From Channallabes apus (Eukaryota > Chordata > Actinopteri > Siluriformes > Clariidae): a stretch of DNA of 64,000 nucleotides. Position numbers and translations under genes: made by a program. How positions within the stretch are numbered: position 1 is the stretch's first letter; the number at the start of each line of letters is the position of its first letter. The stretch is taken from the NCBI GenBank assembly GCA_030522415.1, contig CM060118.1:31732151-31796150 (forward strand), given 5' to 3'. Positions 23,295-35,966 of this stretch are shown here, one piece after another. The notes under the pieces were generated by a model. That model was not told where the DNA came from, did not search any database, and saw only the letters and a program-made list of their open reading frames with translations.

Positions 23295-23634
23295 GTTATA
23301 TATACTATATATGTTATATATAAAATGTATACTGTATATAAGTGCTATTAATATGTTGATGCAAACTGTTTTTTGAATCTATATTGCAGTCTGGTGTTCA
23401 AAAATAAAAAGCTTGCTATTATTCCAGTAATATAAAACACCCCAAGAATTAGTTTTAAACTAAATACAATGCCAAAGAAAAGCAAGGCATCTGGAACTTA
23501 TGTTCAGATACTGTACACTCTATACACTCCTTTTGTCTCTTTCTGGTCATGATCGTTTTTTCCTCATTTGGCAATTCACAGTCGTACTTTATTCTGACAT
23601 GATAGCACACATTTGATTAGCTTGGTTTGGGATG

Positions 23635-23810
23635 TTTTATGAGTCTCCTCACACCTCCATGGGTGTGGGTTTGAAGCCTGGGGTCTGTGTGTGCAGTCTG
23701 GATGTTCTCGATGTGCTTGGTGGATTTCCGGGAGGTACTTGTGTTTCACCCCACAGTCCAAAGACAGGTGTTGTGGGCTGATTGGGTTTCTAAATTGCCC
23801 ATAGTAGATA

Positions 23811-23869
<59 letters not shown>

Positions 23870-23875
23870 ATACCT
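23635..23875 (+). mobile_element. Mermaid-like SINE, diverged, with (GT)n
   Basis: Family words CCTCACACCTCCATGGGTG, GTGCTTGGTGGATTTCC, CCCCACAGTCCAAAGACA and CTAAATTGCCCATAGTA in order; its GT-rich segment has expanded to about 28 GT units at 23813-23868. The SINE tail is missing. Confidence 0.7.
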
Positions 23876-24648
23876 GAAGGCTGTCAGAGGTTGCAGTCCC
23901 TAGCAAGAAAACTTTCAAAAAAGTAATAACATCTGGTGTGAAAGTCATAAATCATTGTGGCTTCAATGGACAGATAGATATTTTTGTGTATCTTAAGGAT
24001 TAAAAAAAAACAAAAAAAAAAAACGCAACACTTCTGATCTAGCTCATGTGCAGACGCAGAGCTCATGTGCCTTCCTCTCATAGGAAGGATTCTTTGGACA
24101 AGAATAGAAGTGGGAGTAAGGACTTTGCAGATGATGTGCGCATCACTTATTAGAAAAGTTAATTGACTCCTTTGAGTGCACCTGCGAGTGCTCTGTGTGT
24201 GTCGAGCTGCTTTAATGCATAATTAAGAAGGTCAAACTTAATGAAGCACTGTGGACTAAAGTTCAGGAGATCCCTAGGCTCTGTTTACCCTGACAGACTT
24301 CTGCATCCATCAGAGAGAGCCAGAGAGAGCGAGAGAGAGAGAGCGAGAGAGTAAAAAACAGACAGCATGGAGGAGTGAAGAAGCAACAAGGGAAACACTT
24401 CCTCTCTCTGCAGCCTCTCTCTCTGTTTTCTACCTCTGACTCTGCAGAAGGATACCTGAGTGACAGCTTGACAAACAGAGCGCACCAGAAAGTGATACAC
24501 AAACGGTCAGAGAGAAAAGATTCGGCTGAGTGTCAGGACAACTTCCCAAGTGTGTCCGAGTCGTGCACGGAGTTCCACCCTGATTCTATAATGAACTCCA
24601 CAATATCGCTGTTGCAGCAGACGAACAAACGCAGAAGAAACAAAGTGT
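23876..24648. other. no gene; GA-rich tract near exon 2
   Basis: Intron 2 sequence next to exon 2. GAGAGAGC-type repeats occupy 24312-24351. Confidence 0.5.
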
Positions 24649-24654
24649 ACTTAC

Positions 24655-24818
24655 CTGTAGAGTGGAATCACTACAGAGCTCTCTTCCGGCAAAAATGACC
24701 CGCAGTTGATCGGGCTGAACACCCTGCAGCCGCCCCACCGTCTCCTTCAGCTCCGAGACGCTCGTTCCCTCTTCCACCTCCACCTCCACCGGACGATTGG
24801 AGTTAAAGCGGACATACA
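24655..24818 (-). CDS. prkn: parkin (prkn) exon 2, ubiquitin-like domain
   Basis: Encodes residues 3-57 of parkin, most of the N-terminal ubiquitin-like (UBL) domain that recruits substrates and proteasome and autoinhibits the ligase. Seen: an AG acceptor at 24820-24819, a 164-bp exon and a GTAAGT donor at 24654-24649. The human exon 2 is also 164 bp with the same phase. Recognisable stretches are VYVRFNSN near the start, ELKETV in the helix, and QGVQPDQLRVIFAGREL at the end. By human numbering Lys27, Gln40, Arg42 (site of the R42P disease allele) and the Ile44 patch are kept, while Lys48 is Arg. The phosphorylated Ser65 lies in exon 3, outside the window. Flanking intron on both sides carries in-frame stops or unrelated sequence, so the exon limits are well set. 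Confidence 0.95.
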
Positions 24819-25331
24819 CTGTTCGAAACATAGAGTAGGGGTGCGCAGAAGTGTAAGGTTTGTAGAATGTGGCAGATCCTGAAGAATAGTGCATTTTATT
24901 TATCATACATTTACCATTATGCATATATGGAGGGCTGAAGCTTAAAACAGAGGAAGGGATTGTGCAAGTCAAAGGACAGGTGGCACACACGGGAAGACAA
25001 CTTGAACATTCAGCTCGTTCAGTCGCTGCCTGTTTTTCCCCCAAACCCCTTCATTAAGATGAGTCCGATTTGGTGCAGAAGTATTTTTTTAACATCACCT
25101 CTGCTTATTATTTTAATTGAAATGAGACAACCTTTGCAATAAAAAAAAAATAAAAAATTCCCTGAGGCACCGAGATAAATTCAGAAATGGAAAATCATAT
25201 ATTCCACAAATCATTACAAAAACCGAAGCAGGAAGGAGGAAGGTGTCCTTCTCCCCGCATATGTGATCTGCATCAAGTACAGACATGCTCATATTGAACA
25301 ATAAATAATCAAGGAATGTACAGAAAATATA

Positions 25332-26132
25332 CTCAGCAAAAAAAGTTTTTACTTTCAGTAAACTTAATGTGTAAATATTTGTATGAGCACTAAAAGAGTC
25401 GACACCATAAGACATAAAGTAAAAATGTTTCCCAATGTGTCCCTGAATGAAGGGAGGCTCAAAATCAGTCAGTACCAGTCAGTATCTGGTGGCCACCAGC
25501 TGCTTGAAGTACTGCAGTGCATCTCCTCCTCATGGACTGGACCAGATTTGTCAGTTCTTGCTGTGAGATGGAGGGATTGTGTGTTCCTGGTGTGACTCGG
25601 GCAGTTGTTGTGGCCATCCTGTACCTGTCACGCAGGTGTGATATTCGGATGTACCCATCCTGTGCAGGTGTTGTTACACGTGGTCTTCCACTGCGAGGAT
25701 GATCAGCTGTCCTTCCTGTCTCCCTGTAGCGCCGTCTTAGGCGTCTCACGGTGCGGACATGGCGATTTATTGCCCTATAGCCACATCAGCAGTCCTCATG
25801 CCTCCCTGCAGCATGCCTAATGCACGTTCACGCAGATGAGCAGCGACCCTGGGCTTCTTTCTTTGGGTGTTTTTCACAGTCGGTAGACGAGTCTCTTTAG
25901 TGTCCTGCGTTTTTAGAACTGTGACCTTAAATGCCTACTTTCTGTAAGCTGTTAAGGTCTTAACGACCATTCCACAGGTGCATGTTAATTAATTGATTAT
26001 GGTTAATTGAACATGCATGGAAAACATTGTTTAAACCCTTTACAATGAAGATCTGTAAAGTTATTTGGATTTGTACAACATTATTGTTGAAATACACAGT
26101 CCTGAAAAAGGGGCGTTTCTTTTTTTGCTGAG
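25332..26132 (-). mobile_element. Tc1-like transposon, internally deleted
   Basis: Terminal repeats CTCAGCAAAAAAAGTTTTTA (left) and, reversed right, CTCAGCAAAAAAAGAAACGC, with TA outside both ends (25330-25331 and 26133-26134). At 801 bp it is about half the length of a full element. Confidence 0.9.
25465..25880 (-). pseudogene. Tc1 transposase pseudogene, catalytic core deleted
   Basis: N-terminal DNA-binding part: RVAAHLRERALGMLQGGMRT, then RRLRRRYRETGRTADHPRSG and GRPRVTTPAQDGYIR. The frame jumps after VTPGTHNPSISQ directly to the C-terminal ELTNLVQSMRRRCTAVLQAA. No DDE residues remain. Confidence 0.85.
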
Positions 26133-26276
26133 TATATATTAAGCGATTGCGGTTTTGTATAGACCTCAGTGTTGCGTGGTATCCTGGTGCTAAAAGCGTA
26201 CTGGTGCTAGAGGTCTAAAAAGGCTACTATACCAGCATTTTGAAATAATCGTTAATTTTACTATGTTGTTGGGTTG

Positions 26277-26680
26277 TACGGTAAGTAACCAACATACGAA
26301 CGAGTTCCTTTCCGACAGCTTGTTCATAAGTCCAATTTGTTCATAAATCTAACAAACATTGTCTTGGTACTATGCTACTAACACAATTGCCCACAGTATA
26401 CACAGTGTAAAAAATGTTCTATGATCTATCGTGCCGATAGTTTAACGATTCATATTGAAAAAACGACCAATGTCTTCACCTCGCGCCATTCTCTCAATTA
26501 TTTTCACATTTGTCTCCATTGATATTGCTTGCTACTACTTACTTGCTTTTTACTCTTCCTTCCGGACACCCGGGGATCCTAGCATGCACGTGACGACGTA
26601 CACCGGACATGTTATCTAACGTCATGTCCATACCATCAAAAAGTTCATAACTTGAATGTTCATATTTAGGCACGTACCGT
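26277..26680. repeat. possible MITE with diverged inverted ends
   Basis: Left ACGGTAAGTAACCAACATAC and reversed right ACGGTACGTGCCTAAATATG are similar, and GTTCATAA words recur on both sides. No clear target duplication. Confidence 0.35.
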
Positions 26681-27628
26681 ACTCTCGTTCCATGTGACAA
26701 ACTTCACGATCGAAAAACTCATGACAGCATATACAGTACCTGTACCTCGCAATGATCATCATCTGGGAATTGGAATTTTGGTATCGTGAGATCTCTAGCA
26801 GCCAGACAGCCAACACATAGCCTCACACACTAACCACAAATTCATAGGCACTCAGTCATTCACAGCTCTTTCAAGAAATTGCATCTGTGGATATTGTTGA
26901 TTTATTGTACAATGGTGCCGAGCATTTACTGATTGCCACTAAACAACAAGAGCCATAGGTCGTGCACCGGCACTGAAGAGAGTTTTGAGTGATTACTTGT
27001 TGTTAAAGCATGACATTCATCAGTACATGCTTGTGCTAGAATATAACACTTGAAATAAGTGTCAAAAATCATAAAGGTAGACGGAATGGAAAAAAGACAA
27101 GCAGATCAGTATGACGCATGAACGTGTTGGACAGACAAAACTAATTCACATATACTTTATTTCTGGTGGAAGATGACTTCTGAAATGATTCTTACAGACA
27201 AGATTTAAGATAATGTAGTTTACAGTTTCATAAAAGCACACAAAACTGATAATCATAGACAAAACGTCTCCTCTGCTCTCTAATAACCGCTAACAGCAGA
27301 GAGTGTTTTTTTCTGACAGCTGGGTTCAAGATAACCCCCTGTGAAGGTGTAAATTCAATGGCACTTTGGTGGACCGATGGTAATGATTTCCATAATCTTC
27401 CTGGTTGTTTTATGCCCCTTCTATGGGAATAACAAATGGGTGAATTCCACCTTTGTCATGTTTCATCACACCAGGAGTCCATTTGGTGAGGGCTTCGTAA
27501 TGCGTCTGAAATTGCTGTGTTTTCCATCAGTAGGGAAAAGTGAAAGAATGCGAGTAATGGTCTATTGTAAGACTAAAAAAAATCCGCCAGAACATAAAAG
27601 ACATTTCCACTGAATATTTTAATGAGAA
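26681..27628. other. no gene seen
   Basis: AT-rich intron 1 sequence with short frames only. Confidence 0.5.
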
Positions 27629-27640
27629 AGTCTTAAATCA

Positions 27641-27930
27641 GGCGGCACGGTGGTGTAGTGGTTAGCACTGTCGCCTTGCACCTCCAGGGTCCGGGCTCGA
27701 TTCCCGTCTCTGTGTGCATGGAGTTTGCATGTTCTCCCCGTGCTTCGTGGGTTTCCTCCCACAGTTATGCCACAAGATATGCAGGTTAGGCTAATTTACG
27801 TTCCCAAATTGCCCCATAGTGCGTGAATGATGAATGTGTCAGTGTGTGTGCCCTGCGATGGATTGGCACCCTGTCCAGGGTGTATCCTGCCTCGTGCCCT
27901 AAGCCTCCTTGCCACCCTGAAAAGTGTGTG
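27641..27930 (+). mobile_element. Mermaid-like SINE with 12-bp target duplication
   Basis: Full head GGCGGCACGGTGGTGTAGTG and B-box-like GGCTCGATTCCC; the 3' tail is lost. Flanked by AGTCTTAAATCA at 27629-27640 and 27931-27942. Confidence 0.9.
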
Positions 27931-28155
27931 AGTCTTAAATCAAAGTTACAGTGTCCTGGTTAGCCATACTGTACAACTACGTATTTCTGGGGTACGATGT
28001 ACTAAATACACCGTAACTTTAAAAGATTTCGAATTATCCCAGTGGGTTGCAGAAGCTTCATATGAGTCACATCTGAACTTTTTAATGCATTTGTGCATGG
28101 AATGAAGGCTGTGGATTTTGGCTCCAATTACTTGCATGTAATGTAATGTACTTAT

Positions 28156-28577
28156 TAGGGTTGTTCCGATTCCGATACTGGTATCGGAAATGATGCCGAT
28201 ACCACAAAAAAATCTGGCATCGGAATCGGCGAGTATTTGAGTCCACGTACCGATCCGATACCATTTTCCTAAACATAACCTATTTATGCCCGCTAGCTTT
28301 GCTAGCGTAGCTTACTTACAGAGTGTCACGGCGTGCGCCTTTGATGGACGCGCGCCCAAATTGATATCACACTTCGCTCACTAGTTAGGCGGCCTCCCCA
28401 CGCTTTAGGTATGTGAAGTAGCAGGGCCGCAGAATCAGGCAACGGCCCATGAGCTATCGCCGCTAATGATCCCGGCGCTATAAAACACAGCGGGGAGTGT
28501 AGCTCGGGGTCTGACTGTTGGGAAGCTGGACTTTGCGTGGATTTTATGAGAGACAGTGGCACAAGAGCGGGCCGATT

Positions 28578-28608
<31 letters not shown>

Positions 28609-28746
28609 CTACTGTGTATATATATATACACACACACACACACATACACACCCAGGTATCGGATCAGTACTCGGTATCGGCCGATACCCTGAGCCCAAGT
28701 ATCGGAATCGGTATCGGGAGGGGAAAATGGTATCGGAACATCTCTA
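28156..28746. mobile_element. hAT non-autonomous element (GTTCCGAT family), copy 3
   Basis: Same ends and interior as copy 1, with a (TA)n/(CA)n expansion at 28577-28650 in place of part of the interior. Perfect 8-bp target duplication GTACTTAT at 28148-28155 and 28747-28754. Confidence 0.95.
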
Positions 28747-28754
28747 GTACTTAT

Positions 28755-30418
28755 ACTGTATGGACCTCGATTTTGATTTAAGTTTCGACTTCGGCGAATC
28801 CAAACTATCATTTTAAGGACGTTCATGTCCCTAAACAAGATTTCATTGATTTTACACAAGAATGGTTTTGGGAAGGTTTTTGGTCTCATTTACTGTTCAC
28901 TTTTCTTATAACTGATACTCTAAGGGTGGATGGGTGCATCCTCACATCCTCACGCTCTCGCATCAATTATAGCGACACTAACCAATCAGGGGCGGGTGTG
29001 AGCTCATGCAAGCAAAAAAAAAAAATAATAATAATCTACTTTTTACCAAAAAAGATTAAACTTAAACCACATGACATCATGCACTATTTGGACAAAAGAA
29101 ACTGCAGGTTTTTTTAAATCAACAAAAAAAGTTGAATAAAATGCCACCATAACCCTGACCAGGAATAAATTCATGAATATGCACTTTTTCATACACAGTT
29201 TTTTCTCCGAGTCACTTTTGCATCTGATGTATTTATTTTTTTATCACTGTAGTTGATGAAAACAGATTTCTTTTGTCTTCACAGAGATTAATTTAAATGC
29301 ATGCAAATATTTGAGTGGAAGCCCTGCTAGTAGGGGAGATCACATCATCATGAAGTGTGTGTGTGCGTATGAGGAAGAGAGGGGAAGGAGGGAGAAAGAG
29401 AGAGGGAGAGATTGTGTTTCAGAATAACGGCTGTACAAAACAAGAATCACTTTTTTTTTTGTCCTTGAATTAATTTGTTTTTGTCTTTGAATTATCTCAA
29501 TTCTTTGACCAACTTCATAAGGTACAATATGTATATTTATTCCATTCTTACATTAATAGACTGTAGACGAATGTGGTAGTTACATTTTCCAAGCAGATGT
29601 TTCGCAAATGAGGACTTGTCTGCATTTTGAATTACTGATTAGCTGGCACATTTGTACTGCAAAAGCCCAAAGCCTGAACAAAACTAACTGTTATTTACTA
29701 CTAAATCTTAGAAAAGTACCGTTTTTTTAAACGGATTTTTTAAATAAGCCATTGGTTTAATGTTAAATCATTCTACTGATGTTAAAGGTTTCTCTAAATC
29801 TTAGTTTTTATAAGAATTATACCAATTATTGATTTCTCAAGTTAAAGAGGACCTTATAAATTATTTTTAAACTTCAGATGGGTTCCCAGTGTGTCTATCA
29901 TTTTTTGTTTTGGCTGACAAGCCAAGTAGATTTTCCCCCCATAGAGAATCGCCTTCACATCCAGATGGCAAATTATTCACATATACATGTACTAGTTTTT
30001 ATAGTATTATTTATGCAGCTTTATAATATCTTAAACAAACGACCGTGACCGTTATCTCCTTTTCAACTCGGCCTTTTTTCTTCCTTTAACACGCCTAGAG
30101 TGAACGAATGCAGTTGCCATTTGTCATTGATGGTGTGTGCTGTTACACCGAGGTAGTTATGGTTACTTCTTGATGTTCAGTGTTTTTCAGTAAGTGCAGG
30201 AAAAGTAGCTACTGCCAACTGCCTCACTTTTATAGCCGTTTTAGGTTCACATCTAATGTATTCTTGAGAAAATAGTTCCCCTTTAAAGGGAGCTCGAGCA
30301 CACAACTTTGGTTTTACCCAAACTTCCATCTAGAAGCTTTTTATAATGTAACTTGCCATTTAGCTCACCTGGTGAGGTTTCCTCAGTCATGTTATTATCT
30401 GGTTAAATGGGAGTTAAC
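28755..30418. other. no gene seen
   Basis: AT-rich intron 1 sequence; GA-rich patch at 29370-29410. Confidence 0.5.
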
Positions 30419-31200
30419 TAGGGCTGCAACAACTAATCGATAAAATCGCTAATTATCGATAATGAAATTCGTTGTCAACGAATGCCGTTATCGATTAGTT
30501 GGGCTGCTCACGTTACTGAGGCGCGCGACCACAAGATGCACAAATACACACAGATACACAGTCGCTCGCGCAATGGAGGTTACAGAAGCGTTTGCAGGAA
30601 AAAGCGCACGGCCCAAGTCCTCCCAGGTATGGGAGCAATTTACATTAAACGCCTCTAATCGGGCGTTAAAATCGAGCGTTTTTCTGCCGTTCGTAGTGTC
30701 CGGTGAGCGCGGATGAAGCGCCGAGGGTTTTCTACACATAGGAGTTAATGAGTGTTCACACGGGCTTTGGTGACGTGTGTTTGTGCGGCTGCGCGTTTAT
30801 ACGGTGTCAAAAATAACGTTGCGTGCAGCTTTTTCTTGCCGTTCAAATTCCAACGAACGCGAGGAAAATACTTCTAGTGCGTTTTCTTCACGTTCATTTT
30901 ACACTTTGGAGGACCGGATATATCCCATCATCCTACAGGCTATACACAGGGAAATGCGGGAAAAAGGGCAAAATAAACCGAGTGAACCCAGTAGCGGCGA
31001 TTTGTTTCCTCTCCCTACGTCGCCGTATTACGAGAATGTCTAGTATAGCAAAATGGTCTATATATTTATTTATTTTATTATTATTTTTTATTGAGACAAC
31101 AAAAAAAAGGATAAAATAAACGAGAGGATCGAAATAATGTATAAACCGTGAAAAGGATGTAGTCGACACTTCAATTAAAAATAATATCATAATCTAGAAG
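30419..31200 (+). mobile_element. hAT element left part (ZBED1-like)
   Basis: Starts TAGGGCTGCAACAACTAATC with internal ATCGATAA repeats, a known hAT terminus. From 30573 a frame beginning MEVTEAFAGKSARPKSSQVW resembles the start of a BED-finger transposase (SSQVWEQFTLN) but loses homology before the zinc ligands. The right end was not found; the right limit is a guess. Confidence 0.5.
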
Positions 31201-31291
31201 TCTATTCTTGTTCTTATCAAGTTGAATTAATTTAAGAGAATTTAAAATTGAGGTCATTCTTAATAACTGAATGTCAGTGTATTTTTTTTTA

Positions 31292-31297
<6 letters not shown>

Positions 31298-31388
<91 letters not shown>
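31298..31388. repeat. (TA)n and (CA)n array
   Basis: About 31 TA units with one break, then about 13 CA units. A similar (TA)/(GT) array lies at 31593-31631; the two are inverted relative to each other with matching flanks (TTGCCATCTGCA and GCAGATGGCAA), so about 31360-31650 can fold back. Confidence 0.9.
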
Positions 31389-31593
31389 TGTCAACTTGCC
31401 ATCTGCAATTATTGTTAAAAACAAAAATGTTGATTTACATAAAATAAGGTTTAAATGTCAAAATGAAAGATCATTAAACTCTATGTGGCTATTGCATTTT
31501 TAAGTTTACTTTCATACATAAATAAAACCCTGATTTATGGTTTTATTTAGTAAAGCAAAACATCAAAGTAAGCGTCTAGCTTTTATCCAATTA

Positions 31594-31629
<36 letters not shown>

Positions 31630-31639
31630 ATGTATGCAG

Positions 31640-32164
31640 ATGGCAAGTTTATATATAAAATATATGGGGAGCCATTAGGGTCAAACTTGGTAATGTGATT
31701 AATTTGCGTAAAAAAAAAAAAATCGCAGCAAGTTCATTCATTCATTCATCTTCTATACCGCTTTATCCTGTGTTCAGGGTCGCGGGGGACCTGGAGCCTA
31801 TCCCAGGAGACTTCGGGCACTAGGCGGGGTACACCCTGGACAGGGTGCCAATCCATCGCAGGGCACACACACACACACTCACACACCCAATCACACACTA
31901 CGGGCAATTTAGGAACGCCAATTAGCCTAATCTGCATATCTTTGGACTGTGGGAGGAAACCGGAGTACCCGGAGGAAACCCACCAAGCACGGGGAGAACA
32001 TGCAAACTCCATGCACACAGAGACGGGAATCGAGCCTGGCCGGGGAATCGAACCTGAACCCTGGAGGTGCAAGGCGACAGTGCTAACCACTACACCACCG
32101 CGCCGCCTATCGCAGCAAGTTAAAATGTCTAAATGAATCACATGCGTTAACATTGTCAGCCCTA
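31640..32164. mobile_element. hAT-like element right part, split by a SINE
   Basis: Right end GCGTTAACATTGTCAGCCCT A at 32164 mirrors the common fish terminus TAGGGCTGTCAA..TTAACGCG; CACATTACC and TTAATTTGCGTAA words fit the family. Left end not identified. Confidence 0.5.
31735..32108 (-). mobile_element. Mermaid-like SINE, full length, 13-bp target duplication
   Basis: Contains the full sequence from ATGAATGA-type tail to the head GGCGGCGCGGTGGTGTAGTG on the minus strand. Flanked by ATCGCAGCAAGTT at 31722-31734 and 32109-32121. The insertion splits the hAT-like repeat and is therefore younger. Confidence 0.95.
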
Positions 32165-35100
32165 ATAATAACAATATTATTTCACTATACTAAATTTTTG
32201 TGTAATCATGATATCACGGCACATGCAATACTACCAAGGTAGAGGCATTACACTGGCTGAAGTCTGCTAATTTCTTCCCGTTTATCTTTGTCATCATTTT
32301 AAAACCCTTCCAAAATCATCTATCATTCTACTATAACTGTAGATTTTTCGAAAGCTGCTCATTCAATTGGAAGCGTTATTTCGTCTGTGGGACACATTAA
32401 ATCCTGAGAAATAAAAACACCTCAGCCAGGCATCATTTTTGACCGTGCACTTCAAAAAACAAAAACAAAAACAAAACACACAGATCTATACTGGAACGCT
32501 AGGAATACTACCAATACCAGTCTTTTCTTCCAGTAGACACACACAAGCACTTTTGTGGTCTTGCATTCAGTGCTTACAAACACATGTGCTTCACAGCTTT
32601 GTTTTAAATGAGTCGGTACACTGTGTTCACTCTCACAATAAATTCAGTTTAGCTTCCACATTAATCTGTGCCCTTGCACGAAGTCCCAGCATGTCAGGTG
32701 CTTTTGGAAAGTCATGTGATCATGGCATCGCAATGAATGAGGAGGAATAAAATCTGGTTTATGGTTGCACAAATGCAAATGCTGCAGGATCACAATTTTA
32801 TGATGATTTTTTTTCCCCCCCCAACGGTCCTAGTAAAAACTGCACAACAGCATACTTTTGACTGCGTTATCAGCCTTCGCGGTAACTGCTGTCTCACGGC
32901 CGACTACAAAATGGTTCTTCTCACAATTGTGTAATAGGGCATTATTCAAATCAAGACAATACGCGCTAATAAAACGTGTTTTACTTACAGACAGAATACC
33001 ATGATTGTAAATCAGAAAGAAAAAAGTGGCAGGTTGATGAGGGAGCATGAGGCCAATTAAAAGCAAGACGGCTGAGTATCATAGCAAGAAAATGAATATA
33101 AGACTTAAGTGGCAGTCGAGAAGATCAATCACATCGAACGCAGGCAGTAAGAAGCCAGAGCATCTTGCTTGTTGCGTCAAAAAGGAAACAGCGGCCACCT
33201 GGGCATGGACCAGCACCGATTTGTGAATGGAGAAGAAGTGGTAAGGACCAGAGGGAGTCTGTGGATGATTGATTAAGAGAGCTCAGGCAAAAGGAGATAA
33301 AGCGGAGAGATGACAGCTACACAAGAGAACTGAGATGAACTGTACTGTACTCTATCTGTTGTTCTGTTGTTGTGTCTCAGGGTCAGAGCAACCAGAAAGC
33401 ATTGAAAAGCACCGGGAAGAAATGTGACAGGTGGTGTTTAATATCGGAGAAGGGATAGTTAGAGGAAAAAAGCAAGAAAGCACCAGATAACCGAGACAGA
33501 GGTGTCGAGAATCATAGAGATGCCTACTTGAGAGCATGAAAAGACGTACAGTACAGTGTTTCCCCACACGTCTAAAATATACTTGAGGTGGTAGGCGGTG
33601 AACCAGGCTGACATTACCTGCTTTGTGGGCCACTAATATGACAGGCAACAAATACGTGTGACCTTTAACACAATATTTTGGATATACAGTACTGGATATT
33701 CCTATCCAGTACTTTCACACAGATCCAATCGGCCAACCTTGTCCTAAATCTACCCATATCTGAAGAGTAAGATAAAGTAAAAAAGAAATTAAACACTCTT
33801 TGTTGATTGTGATTGAGTCCAGTCTACTCAGACATGGGTAGACTCAAACATGAAAGCCCACCAGATAAGTGGACGATTGTTTAAAACGTATGACATCATC
33901 AACGTGTCTGCCTTGGTGATCCGAAATCTCTGGATAGGTTCAGCACACTCCAATCTCATCCTCTGACCTATGCAGGACAACCAAAGCTGATGAAGCAGAA
34001 GGGCTTTTTGGTGCACTTCCTTGGTCTCTTCTCGTCTTGGCAGCTCATGGACCAGGTTCCCACATCATCTGTTGAACGTGCTGAGGTTGGAAAGTAGGTC
34101 ATATTGACCGGTGCAATACTGCTTTTTTTTACATAAACTTGTTGTAAGTATTGCTGTACAATTTAAGCACATCCATTTTTTTTTATTGTGTTATGGACCT
34201 GCCAATTATCCAATCTCAAAATGTATTACAGGTAATATATGCACAGTCAGGAATTTAATTATTTGGGTGTTTTTTTTATTTTTTATAACCTTTGAGGTGC
34301 AAAATAAATATTGGCAAACATCCTTTTTAATGCAATCATTTGTGTCATTATTAGCTGATTTGAATACTAAATGGTACAGTTAACAGTTTGCAGTTAAACA
34401 TTGCAGTTTAAATCACAATCGCAATATATGAAATAATAATCCGTACTGAAAACAACAATGGATCCTAACGAGCAGCCATCGACAAAACAAGCCGGATATT
34501 GAACGAAACGGCTAAAGAAAAAGCGTGAAGAGCCTTTTCTTGGGGATGAGTGTATGGCCAAACCTGCAGGAGGGTAAGACAGCAGGGAGTGATGCTGAGG
34601 GAACAGACCCCGGTAGAAGGATGAGAGACTATTGCTAGGCAACAACACAGAGTCATCAAACAGCATAGTAAGTGAAGCTAACAAGTCTAGCATCGCTAAT
34701 GAAGGAATACACCTTGATAATGAATGCCATGGAATATTCTCAAAAAAACTGTGCTAGAACATAAAAAAAAACGGCAAAAAGGGATGACGACTGGAATCTA
34801 TTACTGCTTGGGAGGACAGGATGTGTGTAGTCACATATTGCGTGTCTATCACTTTGTTGGAAGGTCTTGTAAGGAATCCAGGGAAGGAATTTCAAGGAGT
34901 TTCGACTGAGTGAAATAGAAGCGAAACATATCGATCGAGCACATCACTAGCAGGAGAAGAGGAAGTGAGTTCATGCCAACGATGCATCAGAACTCAAAAA
35001 ACCCAAAGAGATCCCTTCCAGAGTGTTGGCTGATGTGGCATGCCAGGTTCCCTAGAGCTTGTGTCATTACTCTGGCCATTGATTAGAAATAAAAAAAAAA

Positions 35101-35720
35101 CAGCTAGAGCACTGAGAAAAACGGCTACAAATACTGTCGACCTCATAGCCTGTAATTTCCCTTCAGCATAACAGTAAAGAAGATTGATTGCAGCATTTCA
35201 GCACATTCCCAATTTGAGCACTGGGGAGAGCAAATACTTTGATAAGCCTCTGCCACCTCCTTACTCATAGCTTTTATGGCTTAGGATTGGACATGCCATA
35301 GCTCAGTTGTGATGGTTGGGTTTAGTTTGGTGTCAAATACCCGATCCATCCAACAGGCCATACGGAAAAGAAAAAGGAAAAGGAGGTCAGGTTGGATCCG
35401 CAATTTTTCCCGAGCTTGGGACTGCCACTAATATAGACAATCATACAGTATTACTTGAAACTATGCATACACCTTGCAACCAGTGTAAACATTAAAGGCA
35501 GTGTAGACAGTAGCCAGGTCAAAAATGGCGTAAAGTTGCAGAACCAGGTCCGCAGTTACCCCTACCTGTATGACGCAGCTTTACTGCTGAACAAGGACAA
35601 ATGTGTTGACAGTTGACGAGAGATGAGTGCTTTCTTAAATGTCAACATGGAAATTAAGCTAGTCGAGTGTCACCATGTTTGTTTACGTCATGCAAAACTG
35701 TCTGCGTTAATTCTACGGTG
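32165..35720. other. no gene seen (3.5 kb)
   Basis: Intron 1 sequence without recognised repeats or coding signals; the longest frames are about 100 codons with no motif. Confidence 0.5.
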
Positions 35721-35966
35721 GGCGGCGCGGTGGTGTAGTGGTTAGCAATGTCGCCTTGCACCTCCAGGGTCCGGGTTCGATTCCCCGGCCAGGCTCGATT
35801 CCCGTCTCTGTGTGCATGGAGTTTGCATGTTCTCCCCGTGCTTGGTGGGTTTCCTCCGGGTACTCCGGTTTCCTCCCACAGTCCAAAGACATGCAGATTA
35901 GGCTAATTGACGTTCCCAAATTGACCATAGAAATTTGTGAATGAGTGTGTGTGTGTACCCTGTGAG
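35721..35966 (+). mobile_element. Mermaid-like SINE, 3'-truncated
   Basis: Head and body nearly consensus (GGTTCGATTCCC B box, TTTCCTCCCACAGTCCAAAG). Stops after the GT-rich segment. Confidence 0.9.

Noticed and set aside
24821..25044. Upstream extension of the parkin frame to a Met at 25044
   Set aside because: The added residues do not resemble parkin, and a splice acceptor with the human phase lies exactly at the start of similarity; this is intron read-through.
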